Assembly: GCA_023614405.1 (NCBI GenBank)
Contig: CM042689.1
Coordinates: 305,327,132 to 305,391,131, forward strand
Length of the DNA: 64,000 nucleotides
Source of the DNA: Avena insularis
Taxonomy: Eukaryota > Streptophyta > Magnoliopsida > Poales > Poaceae
Direction of reading: 5' to 3'
This document shows, piece by piece, positions 1 through 11,154 of the stretch. Both the position numbers and the translations under genes were made by a program. Numbering within the stretch: position 1 is the stretch's first letter; each line of letters opens with the position of its first letter. The notes under the pieces were generated by a model. It was not told the DNA's origin and ran no database searches. It saw nothing but the letters and a program-made list of their open reading frames with translations.

Positions 1-950
1 GATATATCCGAACAATGTTCGGTTGACAAAGAGCATCAAAGTGAAGAGGCACAAAATCCAGAAAACAAAGAAGACAAGGCGTTGGAGAATTATTTAGAGG
101 CCGAGCAAGATATTGTTCAGAACATCCAACCATCATACGCTTCCAATGTCTTCAAAGAGGTACATCTAAAAAATAATTTACTTATATTCCGATTTGGTCA
201 AGACTTTATTATTGATACAACTATTAGCAAAATCTCATAAGCTATGAAAGACCAATCGAGAGAGGTAATTTATTTGTTAGAAATATAATTTTTACAGAAC
301 ATATCGGTCAACACATTGTGCCATTTAGAGAGACCGATAGTAACAAATTATTACAACCAAAGTTTTCCCCATCGTTTCATTTGCATGTTATATTTACATG
401 GGAAGCTTTGTTTATCTCATACTTGGCTAACATTTGGTCTGAAGTGAAACATATGTGTTTTAATCTTTTTGGTTTCAGAAACCTAAAGTCAAGGTTATTG
501 TCTCTTGAGAAAGTCGATGATTGTATAACTTTGTATTCAAATACATCGGAAGAGAAGTGCAAAAAACAATGCATAACTGAATTGGGTGGTGTAAAATCTG
601 AACCATTCGGTTGCTTAATTCCAAAGCCGTTCTCACAACAAGATCGGTTAGAAGATAAAGGATGTATCTACAGTTTGAGTATGTGTGATCATATCTTTGA
701 GGTGTTGTTGAAAATTGATTATATTAGAATTCTTGATCACAATGCTGAGCCATCATTGCAAGGACGAATGTATTGCAAGTTGCACGATTTGTTCGAGTAT
801 AGTATAGAGAGTTGCAACATGTTTTATCAAATAGTACAATTGGCTGTTAATAAGGGATAATTGAAATTTGCTGAAACACAAATTGATGACCAATCTATTT
901 TGATTGGTCGTGATGGCCAAAATATATTGCATCGGCTACCATTTGTCAAT
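1..950 (+). mobile_element. Ty3/Gypsy (Tat-type) gag fragment, decayed
   Basis: The longest open stretch is 318-860. Its last third has the pattern of the C-terminal gag region of grass Gypsy elements: a CKLHD motif near 777-788, a cysteine-containing S-C-N-M-F stretch, and the ending Q-L-A-V-N-K-G followed by a stop at 858-860. Reading on through that stop gives L-K-F-A-E, which also fits the family. The 5' part (1-240) is an acidic E/Q/N-rich open frame interrupted by stops. No LTR, protease or polymerase is visible. The left end lies outside the window. This is inferred to be a dead internal fragment. It resembles the gag piece near 34.1-35.2 kb in type, but nothing shows that they come from one element. 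Confidence 0.5.
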
Positions 951-2124
951 TAAGAAACAGTAAAATAGAACCACCAGGACCCTTCCACAACGATTAGACG
1001 TTCTAAGCCATCAGATCAACAAATCTAACGGCCTCTACTACTCTGTCTATCCCGAAACGTCCTCAGCGTCGCTACGTTGTTGCCTGTTGCTAGGCTGCTA
1101 CTCTGCAAAATTACTAGGGCCTCCCGATATGTCTCGGGACTTATTGAATTAGTAATGGGCCTAGCATACCACTATTTTCTTCTTTCTGCACGCAGGGGCG
1201 TACCAAAGCGGGGCGTACCAAAGCGGTGGCTCCTTTGTTCTTATCGCGTTGTTCGTTAAGAAAAAAAACTCCGACAACACATCTGGGTTCCGCCGGCGCC
1301 ACCGCTGCTCCTCTGCCCGCGCCGCCAATCGCCATTGCTCCTCCGCCCGCCCCGCCATTCCTCCTACGCCCGCGCGTAAGCTTTTCCGGCATCCTCTGGC
1401 CGTCCCGACATTGCTCTGTACCAGGCTGTATCGATCTCCTCCTCTCTCTCTATCTTCTCCGGCAACGGCGAGGTTCGTTAGGCTGACAGAATGCGGACCG
1501 GTCGCCCTCTTCCATTCAGTGTTGGTCCCCCCTCCTCATTACTCCTTTTGTTTCTGTTTCTGACGTTGTAATGACAGCGGTGAGACTGAAACCGTTCACG
1601 CCCTAATTATTATGGTGCTAAATGTCGATCTTTATTGCCAATTGTCCTCTCTTTTGTATAAATATGTGCCGCATCCAAGCGTATCTGTGATCCAGTGTCC
1701 TAGCTCGCTTGAGCAATAGCAAGAAGAACTAGGCAACCAGCGTCTGTGCTTTCGCCCTACATCCACGGCATACATGCCTTCCATGCGAGCAGGAGGACGA
1801 GTGGTACTCTTAAGTCTTGCCACACACCGATGGCCCATTCCCGCGATGTCCACGAGTAGCACCATGGCCTGCACGGGATATCAACCCGGAAGACCAAAGC
1901 AAAGCAGGTTCCATCGACCCTGTTCAGTAAGTCATCTGATTTTCAAATCATGGACACTGATATGTTTTTTTATTTCAATTAAGATTCACTTCTTTCAGTT
2001 TGACAATTTCTCCACATCTATGACGAAAATAGGAAACATTGTATATTCTTCTTTGAGAAAGAGGTTGATATGACATAACATGTTATGACAAATTCATATT
2101 ATTTCGCTCTATTGCAGATTTGCA
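951..2124. other. GC-rich non-coding stretch upstream of aldehyde-oxidase relic
   Basis: No protein family is recognised in any frame. The stretch 1270-1480 is C-rich and gives only low-complexity Ala/Pro/Arg reading frames, as in a grass 5' leader or first-exon region. A perfect 15-base tandem repeat (GGGGCGTACCAAAGC) lies at 1195-1209 and 1210-1224. A T-rich stretch ending in an AG acceptor (2111-2124) leads into the aldehyde-oxidase-like exon. The region may be the old promoter and first exon of that gene, but no start codon with a matching protein was found. Confidence 0.35.
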
Positions 2125-2700
2125 GGTGGTGGTGGTTTGTAGCTTGTGTACTCTTTATAGAAAAGTATAATCCAACCAAAGATGAATTGACGGAATTTCT
2201 GCAAGTTCTTGCTTGACCCTGCTTCATGATATACATTTCTGCTCAATTATTGTCACCTCTGAAAGGACTGCGAAATACACAAGATGGTTTTTATGTTATT
2301 CAGAAAAAGAATGCCAGCGTTCCATGCTTCTCAATGTGGTTTCTGCACTCCTGGCATGTCAATGTCCATTTTTTCTTGTCTTGCCAATGGAGAAAATTCC
2401 AAAAGGTATGAACCACTAAATAGATTCTCATATTACTGTATCTGGAGCAGGAAGGGTCTTTCGGGCAACTTTTGTCAATGTACTGGTTACTGACCGACTG
2501 CGGCTGCCTGCCAATTTTTTTGCTTCAGATGTTGACTTGGAGAAATTGGTATTTAATACATTCAGGAAGAAAGGCGATAAATATGCTGATGATATTAAAT
2601 GGCCAATGTATTCTCTTGGTGGAGTCTGCACTTTTTTGACTTTGTAAAATCTGAGACCAAATCTTCTCTTCATCATCTAAATGTGTTGAACGGTTATGGC
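2125..2700 (+). pseudogene. aldehyde oxidase-like pseudogene fragment (2Fe-2S domains)
   Basis: Plant aldehyde oxidases are molybdenum cofactor/FAD enzymes that oxidise aldehydes such as indole-3-acetaldehyde and abscisic aldehyde. They have two N-terminal 2Fe-2S domains. The best stretch reads SQCGFCTPGMSMS at about 2327-2365, which is the start of the second 2Fe-2S domain, followed by a LSGNFCQCTGY stretch near 2459-2492 that matches the other cysteine pair of this domain. Beyond it, pieces resembling D-V-D-L-E, R-K-K-G-D-K and L-G-G-V-C-T-F continue the family pattern to about 2695. Upstream, 2125-2320 still resembles the first 2Fe-2S domain and its linker, but with several stops and frameshifts; for example the usual GGCGACV run is broken. 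A stop follows CTGY. The FAD and molybdenum domains are absent. The first exon is not seen. The Sirevirus element begins 190 bases downstream. Xanthine dehydrogenase shares these motifs, so it remains an alternative parent. Confidence 0.7.
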
Positions 2701-2884
2701 TATGTCTTCCGGGGAGTATTATTTTCTGCTATCATCCAGCAGTTGCTTTATGGTGTCATAGTGCAACAAGTTGTGATGCTGCTACTCGTTACAAATCTAG
2801 CCTGGCAAGATAATTTTGCTTCAGGGAACTTCAAGAAAAAGCTACCATGGTATGTACCTCTATGATCTATCACAATCATTTACG

Positions 2885-2889
2885 CATAC
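2885..2889. repeat. probable target-site duplication, left (CATAC)
   Basis: CATAC precedes the truncated 5' LTR and CATAG (27282-27286) follows the 3' LTR. One mismatch in five bases fits an old Copia insertion, but the match is imperfect. Confidence 0.4.
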
Positions 2890-3894
2890 TTAAAGAACAT
2901 TTGCCAGTTGACTCACACTGATGTTTCCCCGGTATCATAATGCGGCTCTACCGCAAGTGTCCGGTAGTACCGCTCTGTAGGGTCGGTACTACCGCCGTGC
3001 GGTAGCACCACACTTTGATACCGGTGGAAACTGTTGGGCTATGCAACTCAAAGTGCATCTCCGGTACATCGATGGTACGGTTGTTTTCGATACTACGCTT
3101 GAAAACACAGTACTACCGCTGCATTAAATCTTTAGCGTCGATTGGAGCTGGTGTTATAAATATCTCTTCACCTACCTTGGGACAAGGTGCTCATTTGCAT
3201 TAAAGTCAAGACCACCATTAGAGCCATCAAATCCACAAGATCTCTTCAATCCACCACCCAAAGTCCTTGATCATTGGGAAATCGAAGGAGGAGGCCTTGA
3301 TCTACTACTTCACCAAAAGAGATCTTCATTTCCCCCTCATTCACTTGAGGGCCCCTTTGCTCTAGTGTTTTCTTGGAAACCCTAGTTCTAGATTTGGTTT
3401 TTACAAGCTTGTCTTTGATTGTCTTGACAGCTTGCTTGTATTTGGAAGCCTCCGATTAAGTTGTGGATGTGTGCCCCAAACTTGTAAAGGTGCCGGCTTT
3501 CACCTTGAAGGTTGCCGATACAGTGGAAGGTGGATCGATCCCGTTGGGATGAGATTCATCGGAGAACAAGGGAGACCTATCGTGGCGTTGGTGGTTTGAA
3601 ACCACCCCCTCTCCAAACGTAGACGTACTTCCCCTCAAAAGGAAGGAACTACGGAAAACAAATCCTTGTGTCTCCGTGTCCACCACTTTGGTTACTTCTA
3701 TCCTTTACCACACTTTACTTACTCGTTCTTACTTAGTATTGTGTTCGCTAGTGCATATTTGTCATATAGGTAAATTCACCTTAGTTGCATTATCTAGAGA
3801 ATTTACCTTAGTGTCAAACCTTAATTTGAAAAAGAAGAAAATTTGAAGTAGCACCTATTCACCCCCCCCTCTAGGTGCCCATACGATCCTTTCA
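2890..3894 (+). repeat. 5' LTR of Sirevirus-type Copia, internally deleted
   Basis: It starts TTAAAGAACATT, matching the 3' LTR start TGAAAGAACATT, then jumps to TTGACTCACAC, which lies about 450 bases further into the 3' LTR. It therefore lacks an internal block and is 1005 bases against 1457. It ends in ...GATCCTTTCA directly before the primer-binding site. A TATA box (TATAAATA) lies at 3155-3162. The GGTAGTACC/GGTACTACC motifs are fewer and more eroded than in the 3' LTR. Confidence 0.8.
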
Positions 3895-3896
3895 AT

Positions 3897-3909
3897 TGGT
3901 ATCAGAGCC
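3897..3909 (+). promoter_or_regulatory. primer-binding site of Sirevirus-type Copia
   Basis: TGGTATCAGAGCC lies two bases after the LTR end. It is the standard Copia site complementary to the initiator methionine tRNA, used to prime minus-strand DNA synthesis. Confidence 0.9.
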
Positions 3910-3945
3910 TTGGCTCTTTATTTGGGCTTTACCGCCTAAGATAAT

Positions 3946-4097
3946 ATGGGTAGCCACGATGGGGATGGTGATGGTGAGCCTACCACGGTGACCATAAAAG
4001 ATCTCAAAAACTTGGAAACAAGATTGAGCTCTTCCTTGGTCAACGAAGTCAAGAAGATGGTTGAGCAACTTCTTAAAGACAAAGATGGCTCATCATC
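3946..4097 (+). pseudogene. Sirevirus gag, N-terminal piece before solo-LTR insertion
   Basis: The ATG at 3946 lies 37 bases after the primer-binding site and opens an acidic, charged N-terminus (MGSHDGDGDGEP, then a K-D-L-K-N-L-E-T-R-L helix-like segment). The frame runs into the inserted solo LTR at 4098. After the solo LTR the same frame resumes at 7669 with a Ser/Pro-rich stretch (S-P-S-P-Q-E-D-P), so the insertion explains the break exactly. Gag forms the virus-like particle of the retrotransposon in the cytoplasm. Confidence 0.75.
4093..4097. repeat. target-site duplication of solo LTR, left (TCATC)
   Basis: TCATC at 4093-4097 is repeated at 7664-7668, immediately outside the TG...CA ends of the inserted LTR. 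Confidence 0.85.
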
Positions 4098-7000
4098 TGT
4101 AACACCCTCAGAATCGATCCTATGCAAGTTTCAGCGATTCCCGCCAAACCCGCATAGAAACGATTCAAAGGTGCCCACCAGGCACTTTCGTGCGGGTGGA
4201 AAACGAAGTAATAACATTACACAACAGTCCTCGATGGGACCCACAGAACAGATATGTATACAACACGACTCCATGAGTCAAGAATACAGATATACAGAAC
4301 AAAGATCCAAATCACCTTGAAAATGATAGAGCGTTCGACTACGGACAAGATGCAAATGGGGCTAAGAGCCCTGAAGAATAACCAATGGCGTCCATAACCA
4401 CCTTGCCGAGCCAAGCGGAAGGGTAACCACTTAACGACGTCGATCTCAAAACACCTTAAACAAAAGGGTGTCGACAAAGGACAAAGGAAAAGAAAGAGGC
4501 GGTCGATCTTGAGGCGATTACTGCAGCGAGGCTAGAATTCGGCGGTCCTCGCCTACATAGGTATGGTGGTGAGCGGCGTGACATGCACTAAACAACCTAT
4601 AGAGACTCGATACAACTGGCGGCTATCAGAGAGGGGTAAGAAAGACCTATTCGGAACCAACCTGATGCTACCACCAAACATACCCATCCTGGTATTTCCC
4701 CCTCGAGTCCAAACGAGGAAGTCAACCGAGGAACTCATACAGTTGGCAGTTTTATTTATTCAGTTATCGTTGCAGCAATTACTAGTCAGGTGTAGATAAT
4801 CATTCTGATAAAATAAGCAGTGAGCCGTTTTAGTTAACCAGTCCGTTGTAGTTGCAACACTTACTAGTCAGATACAATTAGCATGAGATATCCCAAAACT
4901 CAGCAGTTGTTGGTACTTTTATTTAGCCATTCCGTTATAGTTGCAATACTTACTAGTCAGATACAATGGTCGCAAGCGACAACCCAAACAAGCAATTGTT
5001 GGCAATTTTATTTAGCCATTCCATTATAGTGAAGCTGATTACTAGTCATTATAAAGTCAAATTTATAGCACTACTTTAGTTATAGTTGTCTATGATCGAG
5101 ATACTGTGCTCCAAGTCGTCCATAACCGCGGACACGGCTTTCAGAAAGTTTTACCCTGCAGGGGTGCACAAATAGCAACAAACACTCGATCAACCTTGGA
5201 AAAACCAAATCAAAACCCAACGAGGCTTTCACGACAAAGCAATCACAGGATTCAGAAATATTTCAGGGGGCCACCCCATTGAGTACACCATAGCGAAGTT
5301 AGTGACTCAAAGACGGACTCAAGGTTTGCGCCGATGGTACATAAGCAATGGGAACCCGAAAATGTGACTGGGCTTGTCGATACCGCGAAAACACTCCGCT
5401 TACCTAAACAGTATAGGTGCTCCTCGCACAATCGTAATAAAGCAGTAAGCATGGCATAAGTACAGGATAGTAAATAAAACCTCAAACTAGTTTGTGGCCC
5501 CAAGAAATAAGAATGAATCAAGCTCTGGCTCAGGGGGGTCCCATAATCCTCCCGGATGTGGATAGCGCGAATATTCAAGGAACAGGTATCAAGTACTCGG
5601 GGTCCTACGGGACACAAGTGGACGGTTAACAACCAAATAACATCTATTGCCCACCTGTGCCTTTGCATTTACCTACTTCAATTTTAGTTATTAAACGATA
5701 ATTGAATTAAACGATAATTAAAGCCATGATCATCTCCAACATTAAACATGCGGAAATACTCCAACAAGCGTGATGTGGGCGACGCATAGCGACACTTGGG
5801 CAAGCGACTACGACGCGCAAGTCCAACTATCTACCAATCAACAGGTAATAGGATGTGTCCAAGGCAATATAAGGCTGCAAGGGGTATCACGGGTACGAAT
5901 ACTAGAGCAATGCATCACAGATAGCAATAGATCAACAGGAGGGAATAAATACTATAAAAGCAAAATAGGTAGAAGGGGAAGAGATGCTCGCCTGAAAACA
6001 TTACCGAAGGTTCATTCGAAGATCGGGTCGACACTCGCATCAACTCAACGGCCTTATCCGCGAAGAAGCAAAACACTAGAATAAACACCGGATGCACTAT
6101 TTAATACAACGGCAGAAGATCGGGCATGATGCATGTATGATACATGACATGGCAAAGATGCGATGCAATTGGGCAATATTAAGTGGAACCGGGGTCCCGA
6201 CAATTAATTAAACGGTTCAAGTTATTTATCTACCCCGCAAATTAAATGTGGTAATAACAGGGCAAGATAAGTTACCGGTTCGCTACACAAATTTAAATGA
6301 GGCCAATATAAGACTAGATTTGTCCGCATATGGACCCCATATTTAACTTAGGTGAATCGGCATAACGCCTCCAAACCCACATGAATATGCATGCAAGCAT
6401 GAACAAATTAATATGCAACAATGATATAACATTTATAAAAATAGGGGCTTAGGGTCACACATTAGGGTTTACTACAGGGAGCCTTCACGGGCATATATGG
6501 CCTCCATGACACAGGGCACGGGCGAGGGGGCAGCGCTGCTCACAGGAAGGCGACCGAGGGCCAACAGCCGAGACGAAGGAGAGGGTGCCATGGCTTTTGA
6601 GGCCACGAGGCAAGCAATGACAGGATGGAGGCGAGGTCCGGCGCGGAGGAGGCGGAAGGCGGCAGTGGTCGCGAGGACGAGGACCGAGGAGCCGGCGGGT
6701 CATGAGGGCGGTGGCGGGAACAGCAGGCGGAGGAGAGGAGGGTCATCTTGGCCGGAGAGGCGATTAGCGATCTGGGCAGTGGGGAGCTCGGGGAGAGGGA
6801 GGCGGTGGGGAGAGGCGGTAGAGAGAGAGGCGGCAGCGGGAGGAGGGAGATGCGGGGCGGGGGTCGCGTGGTGGTGGGCGGTTGGTGAGAAGCGGGGGAC
6901 AGGAGGAGCGAGAGAGGGCGCCGAGGAGGAGCTTCCTGGCCGCGGACGGGGGCGGAAGGATGAGGGGAGGCGGGCGTGCTCGCGGAAGGAAGAGGGGAGG

Positions 7001-7663
7001 CGGGCGTGCTCGCGGAAGGAAGAGGGGAGGCAGGCGTGCTCGCTAGCAGAGGAGGAAGGAACGGGGCAGGGGCGGCTCGGGAGTGGGCCACGCGGGGTGG
7101 GGCCCCGCTGCAGGCGTGGCAGGCGGGAGTGGCCAGGTGGGGATGTGGTGGGTGCGGTTGGGTGTGTGGTGCGCGTGTGTGTGGTGGGTGAGGGAGTGGG
7201 GATGAGGGAGGGGTTGGTGAGGTGGCAGGGTGGGGAGAGGAAGGATGAGGTGGCAGATGGTGGTTGGCTGGAGGGAAGGGAGAGGTGAGGTGGAGGGAGG
7301 GGATTGGTGGGGATGATGTGGAGGGGCTGGGTAGGATTAGATGTAGGTAGGAAAAGGTTTAGGGATAGCTCTGGTTTTGTACTGGGGGTGGCCGACTGGG
7401 TCGGATCGGCCCGGTACGGCTGCCCCTAAAATAATATAAATTTTTATGTATTGTTTAAAAGACTTGTGCAATTTATTTTTAGACAGATAAAACATCCGGA
7501 AGGGTCTGGGGATTATTTTGAAATAGAGAGGGATCTTTGTAGAAAACAAAAGTAGGTTTTAACAAAAATAGTTTTAGTCAATGAGATGCATGATGATGTC
7601 ATGATGATGCACAAAACAAAAATACCAAGCGATTTTCTAGTAGTGGTTTTGCGGGATGCCACA
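4098..7663. mobile_element. 3.57-kb solo LTR (probably Gypsy) inserted in gag
   Basis: It begins TGTAACACCC and ends GGATGCCACA, giving TG...CA termini with a short imperfect inverted repeat. It is flanked by perfect 5-bp duplications (TCATC). It contains no gag or pol motif on either strand. Long reading frames at 6497-7288 and 6540-7091 are low-complexity Arg/Gly/Glu or Ser/Pro products of a very GC-rich block (6500-7300). The 4700-5060 part has several diverged copies of a short phrase around TTAGCCATTCCGTTATAGTTGC and ACTAGTCA. A solo LTR forms by recombination between the two LTRs of a full element. The family is not identified; very long LTRs of this size are known from Triticeae Gypsy elements. 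Confidence 0.75.
6954..7043. repeat. 30-bp tandem repeat, three copies
   Basis: Three units at 6954-6983, 6984-7013 and 7014-7043 share the pattern GGAAGGA(A/T)GAGGGGAGGC followed by (A/G)GGCGTGCTCGC, and differ at only two positions. They lie in the purine-rich block of the solo LTR. Confidence 0.9.
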
Positions 7664-7668
7664 TCATC
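7664..7668. repeat. target-site duplication of solo LTR, right (TCATC)
   Basis: This is the partner of 4093-4097. Confidence 0.85.
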
Positions 7669-8996
7669 CCCCTCTCCTCAAGAGGATCCTCCATTCGTTT
7701 TACCTAAAGGGAATACTCCGGTATCCCCCGAGGATTTGATGGTAAGGGGTAAACAAGACAACACTAATTCCTCCACACAAAATGATGGAGGGAAGGGTGA
7801 GCACCGTGATTCATGGTACTCTCCCGACCCTCCAATTCCTCACCCTCATGTATACAATAGAGGTGACCCACCTAAGCTTGAAGAATCTGCTACTTTTGCT
7901 CAATGGCAATCACTAATGAGAACTCATATGCGCAGCTCTTGCATTTAACTATGGAACATCATCGAGCATGGACTCTTTATTGGGGATCCAAATAACTTGA
8001 CAAGAAGAGAGGTTGTCAATAGTCAACTCAATGCCACTGCCTTGCATATGATTCAACAAGGATTAGGTACAAAGGATTATCCATTGAGCACTTTAGCATT
8101 GCCAAGGAAGCTTGGGATGCCCTCACTGTATTGTTTGTTGGAAATGAGAGTATGAGGAGAAACCGGTATGATGCTCTAAGCAATGAAGACTAAGGCTTCT
8201 ACATGAAGGAGGGTGAAGATCACGAAGACATGTACCGAAGGCTCAAGACCACCGCCACCACTTTTAGAAACATGGGTGCCTCACATGTGGATGATGCATG
8301 GATAAAAAAGAAGTATGTGAGTGCACTCATGCCCTTTGAGCCCACCGACTTGAAGAGCCTACAAGGAAGACACAACTACCATCTCATGACCTCAAATGAA
8401 GTTATGCAAGAGATGGCCGCCTTCAAAGTTGCCGCCAAGAATGCCAAAGATGCCCGTGCCCGTGCCCTTGGTATGAGCAACGTTGTCAATGTTGCTTTGA
8501 AGGCCAAAGTTGTGGACCATGGGGATGAAGATGATAGTGATGAAGGCCTCTCCATGGACCACCCCGGTGAAGTCAAGATTGCTCATAGTCAATATATGGC
8601 CTTCTATGCAAAGAACTTTTGGAAGAACCCCACCAGCCAAGATGGAAATGCAACGAAGAAGCAATCCAAATGGGAAAAGAGAAAATACTACTAGGTTGAG
8701 AACTTGCTTCAATTGTGGTGACCGCTATCACTTTGTGGCAAGTTGCCCCTATGAGAAGAGAGAAGATCATGGGGGTAAGCTTGTATTGAAGAAAACTCTC
8801 AAAGCACCCTACAAGAAACCCTTCATCAAGAAGAATCCCATCAACAAGAAGTTGGGAGAAATTGTCTTGATCACTCATGAAGAATACTCCTCTGACAATG
8901 AAGATGATGAAGATGAGGAAGAGGAAACTTCTAATGGTGTGGCGGCTTTAGCCACTACCTATACTCCGACATTCTCTCTTCGATTCTCCAAATGAG
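7669..8996 (+). pseudogene. Sirevirus gag, main part, with stops and frameshifts
   Basis: The frame continues from 3946-4097. 7669-7945 carries the acidic/Pro-rich segment and the start of the gag core (ESATFAQWQSLMRTHM), stopped by TAA at 7946-7948. The next 160 bases still read as gag (L-W-N-I-I-E-H-G, then NLTRREVVNSQLNATALHMI) before a frameshift. 8203-8694 is the rest of the gag core (E-D-H-E-D-M-Y-R-R-L-K, then KSLQGRHNYHLMTSNEVMQE). After another frameshift a CCHC zinc knuckle follows at about 8704-8743 with C-F-N-C, H and C in CX2CX4HX4C spacing, then a Lys-rich tail and an acidic run (8899-8930). At least one stop and two frameshifts make it non-functional. Confidence 0.8.
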
Positions 8997-9026
8997 AATT
9001 CTCCCATCAAGAACGTCACTTGCCTT

Positions 9027-10013
9027 ATGGCAAGAGGAACGGAGGTATCCTCATCATCTCACTCCACTCCCTTAGCTAATGATGAAACTGATGATGAGAT
9101 ATATCTTGATGTTAAAAAGGAATTAATTGCTTTTGATGAGTTTATGACTAAACTACAAGGGGATGCTAAGATACATTTTGGTAACATCCTAGATCAACTT
9201 TCCCACACACAAGAGCTCCTAGATGTAAGATGTAAACTTGGGCATGAACACATGATTAATCTAGAGGCTTTAAACAATGCTCTAGAAGAAGAACAACAGA
9301 CTAGGTTGTCACTTGAATTAAAACTTGAAGGGCTTGATGAGGCCAATGACATTATTGTTAACAAACTCATCAAAGAGCGTGATCATGCTATTGCTAAATA
9401 CAAAAGGGCTAAAAATGATAAGATTGAGTTTGGTGTGGTTCATGAAAAACTTGCCGAGGACTTTAGTTTGCTTAACAAGGCTCACAAGGCTTTGGAAAGT
9501 GAACTCTTGTCACTCACAATGTCCCATGAAACACTTCAAACTCAATCGGCCAATATTCCTTCACCTAGTAACTTCATTCTATCTAGTAGTACAACTATTC
9601 TTGAAGAAAATGCTAGGTTGAAGGGGGAGCTAGCCAAGGCCACATTTCCACAAGGCAACACGTCCATTGATGATCTTTTGAGTAAGCAAAGACCTTGTGG
9701 TGAAAAAGGGGGCATTGGTTTTGTCTCCAAAACCAAGAAGAAGAACAATAAGAAGAAGGCCAAGCCCGCACAAGAGACCAACAAGACCATTGTGGATAGT
9801 AAGACCACAAGTGGTAAAACTATGTCTCATGATGACTTTGCGGGAAGTGCTAACCCTCACTATGTTCTAATGCGTGATTATTATGGTGATGTGTATGCAC
9901 AATATGTTGGGCCCTATGATGGTTATATTGCTTGGTCTATTTCGGTTCCCAAGACCCTTGTTGCTAACAAAAGAGGACCCATTGAAAAATGGGTACCTAA
10001 AAAATTAGCTTGA
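9027..10013 (+). CDS. Sirevirus gag-pol linker segment, coiled-coil rich
   Basis: This is an open frame of 328 codons. Residues about 20-195 are rich in Leu, Glu and Lys with heptad-like spacing (L-E-L-K-L-E-G-L, L-I-K-E-R-D-H-A-I-A-K-Y-K-R-A), as in a coiled coil. Residues 230-250 are a basic Lys/Asn patch (K-T-K-K-K-N-N-K-K-K). The C-terminus has W-V-P-K-K. The stretch lies between the zinc knuckle and the protease and is a normal part of Sirevirus gag-pol. The stop at 10011-10013 and the start of the protease frame at about 10021 suggest a frameshift between them. No separate function is claimed. Confidence 0.6.
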   Translation: MARGTEVSSSSHSTPLANDETDDEIYLDVKKELIAFDEFMTKLQGDAKIHFGNILDQLSHTQELLDVRCKLGHEHMINLEALNNALEEEQQTRLSLELKLEGLDEANDIIVNKLIKERDHAIAKYKRAKNDKIEFGVVHEKLAEDFSLLNKAHKALESELLSLTMSHETLQTQSANIPSPSNFILSSSTTILEENARLKGELAKATFPQGNTSIDDLLSKQRPCGEKGGIGFVSKTKKKNNKKKAKPAQETNKTIVDSKTTSGKTMSHDDFAGSANPHYVLMRDYYGDVYAQYVGPYDGYIAWSISVPKTLVANKRGPIEKWVPKKLA

Positions 10014-10029
10014 TCTTTTGTAGACTTAT

Positions 10030-11154
10030 GCTTCCGGAGGGTCAAAGTGGGTGCTTGATAGTGGTTGCACAAGTCATATGACTGGAAGCTCGTCTATTGT
10101 CAAGGACTTAAAGCCAAATGATGATCAAATCACCGTGACATATGCCGACAAATCAAAGTCTAAGGTAATGGGTTTCGACAAGGTTGTGGATGCTCATGAC
10201 ATTACACTCGTGAACGTCATGCTTGTTGAGACCCTTGGATACAATTTACTTTCAGTCCGTGCTCTTGGAAAGATGGGCTTTGCCGTCTTTATTGATGTTG
10301 ATATAGTGGTCCTCTTGTGGAGCAAGTCTCTCAAGGTCGCTTTCGTTGGGTACGTCGAACATGACTTGTATGTGGTGGACTTCTCATGGCAAGCCACTAC
10401 AAGTCTGATGTGCTTATTCGGAAAGTCCGATGTGGGTTGGCTATGGCATCACCGACTAGCCCATGTGAACATGAGAACTTTGCAAAGTCTCCACAAGGAG
10501 GGCCATATTGTTCGACCAAAAGAAAATGTTTCCTTTGCCAAAGATCGTGTTTGCGGGGCATGTGTTCTAGGGAAGATGCATGATGCTCCTCACAAGCCTA
10601 AGAACCACATCAAGTCTACCAAGATCTTGGAGCTCCTTCATGTGGACCTTTTCGGTCCTCCATCTCATGCAAGTCTTGGTGGGAAGAAATATTGTTTGGT
10701 GATCGTTGATGACTTTTTAAGATACTCGTGGCTATATTTCTTCAAATTGAAGAGTGAGCCCCAAAATACCTTCATCGACTTCATCAACATGGTCCAACGT
10801 CAATACAATATTCCCGTATTGATCATAAGGAGTGACAACGGCACCGAGTTCAAGAACTACACCTTGAATGATTTCCTTAGTGATGAGGGGATAAAACATC
10901 AATATTCAGCTGCATACACCCCTCAACAAAATGGTGTGGCCGAAAGGAAGAACCGGACTGTTATTGTGATGGTTAGGACCATGTTGGCGGAGTTTAAATC
11001 TCCATACAACTTTTGGGCCGAAGCCATCTCCACCGCTTGCCATGCTTCAAACCGGATCTACCTCCGCAAATAAATCAACAAGACTCCATATGAAATACTT
11101 ACCAGTAACAAGCCCAACATATCTTACTTCCGGGTGTTCGGTTGTAAGTGTTTC
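10030..11154 (+). pseudogene. Sirevirus protease and integrase (5' part), interrupted by Copia insertion
   Basis: The aspartic protease motif WVLDSGCTSHM is at about 10048-10080. The integrase zinc-binding region (H-H-R-L-A-H-V-N ... C-G-A-C-V-L-G-K) is at about 10447-10575. The integrase core follows, with the catalytic triad visible as D in LLHVDLFGP, D in RSDNGTEF and E in QQNGVAERKNR. A TAA at 11071-11073 stops the frame just after the core. The frame then reads on toward the integrase C-terminal part (S-Y-F-R-V-F-G-C-K-C-F) and is cut at 11154 by the nested Copia. It resumes in register at 20245. Protease processes Gag-Pol and integrase inserts the cDNA in the nucleus. Confidence 0.85.
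11150..11154. repeat. target-site duplication of nested Copia, left (GTTTC)
   Basis: GTTTC at 11150-11154 is repeated exactly at 20240-20244 on the other side of the nested element. Confidence 0.95.

Noticed and set aside
3897..3909. Possible tRNA gene because of the tRNA-like TGGTATCAGAGCC (also at 60500-60512)
   Set aside because: It is only a 13-base primer-binding site after an LTR, and no cloverleaf can be formed from the surroundings.
6497..7288. 263-codon plus-strand ORF and the overlapping 183-codon minus-strand ORF (6540-7091)
   Set aside because: Both are low-complexity Arg/Gly/Glu or Ser/Pro frames caused by extreme GC and purine bias inside a solo LTR, and no family motif is present.
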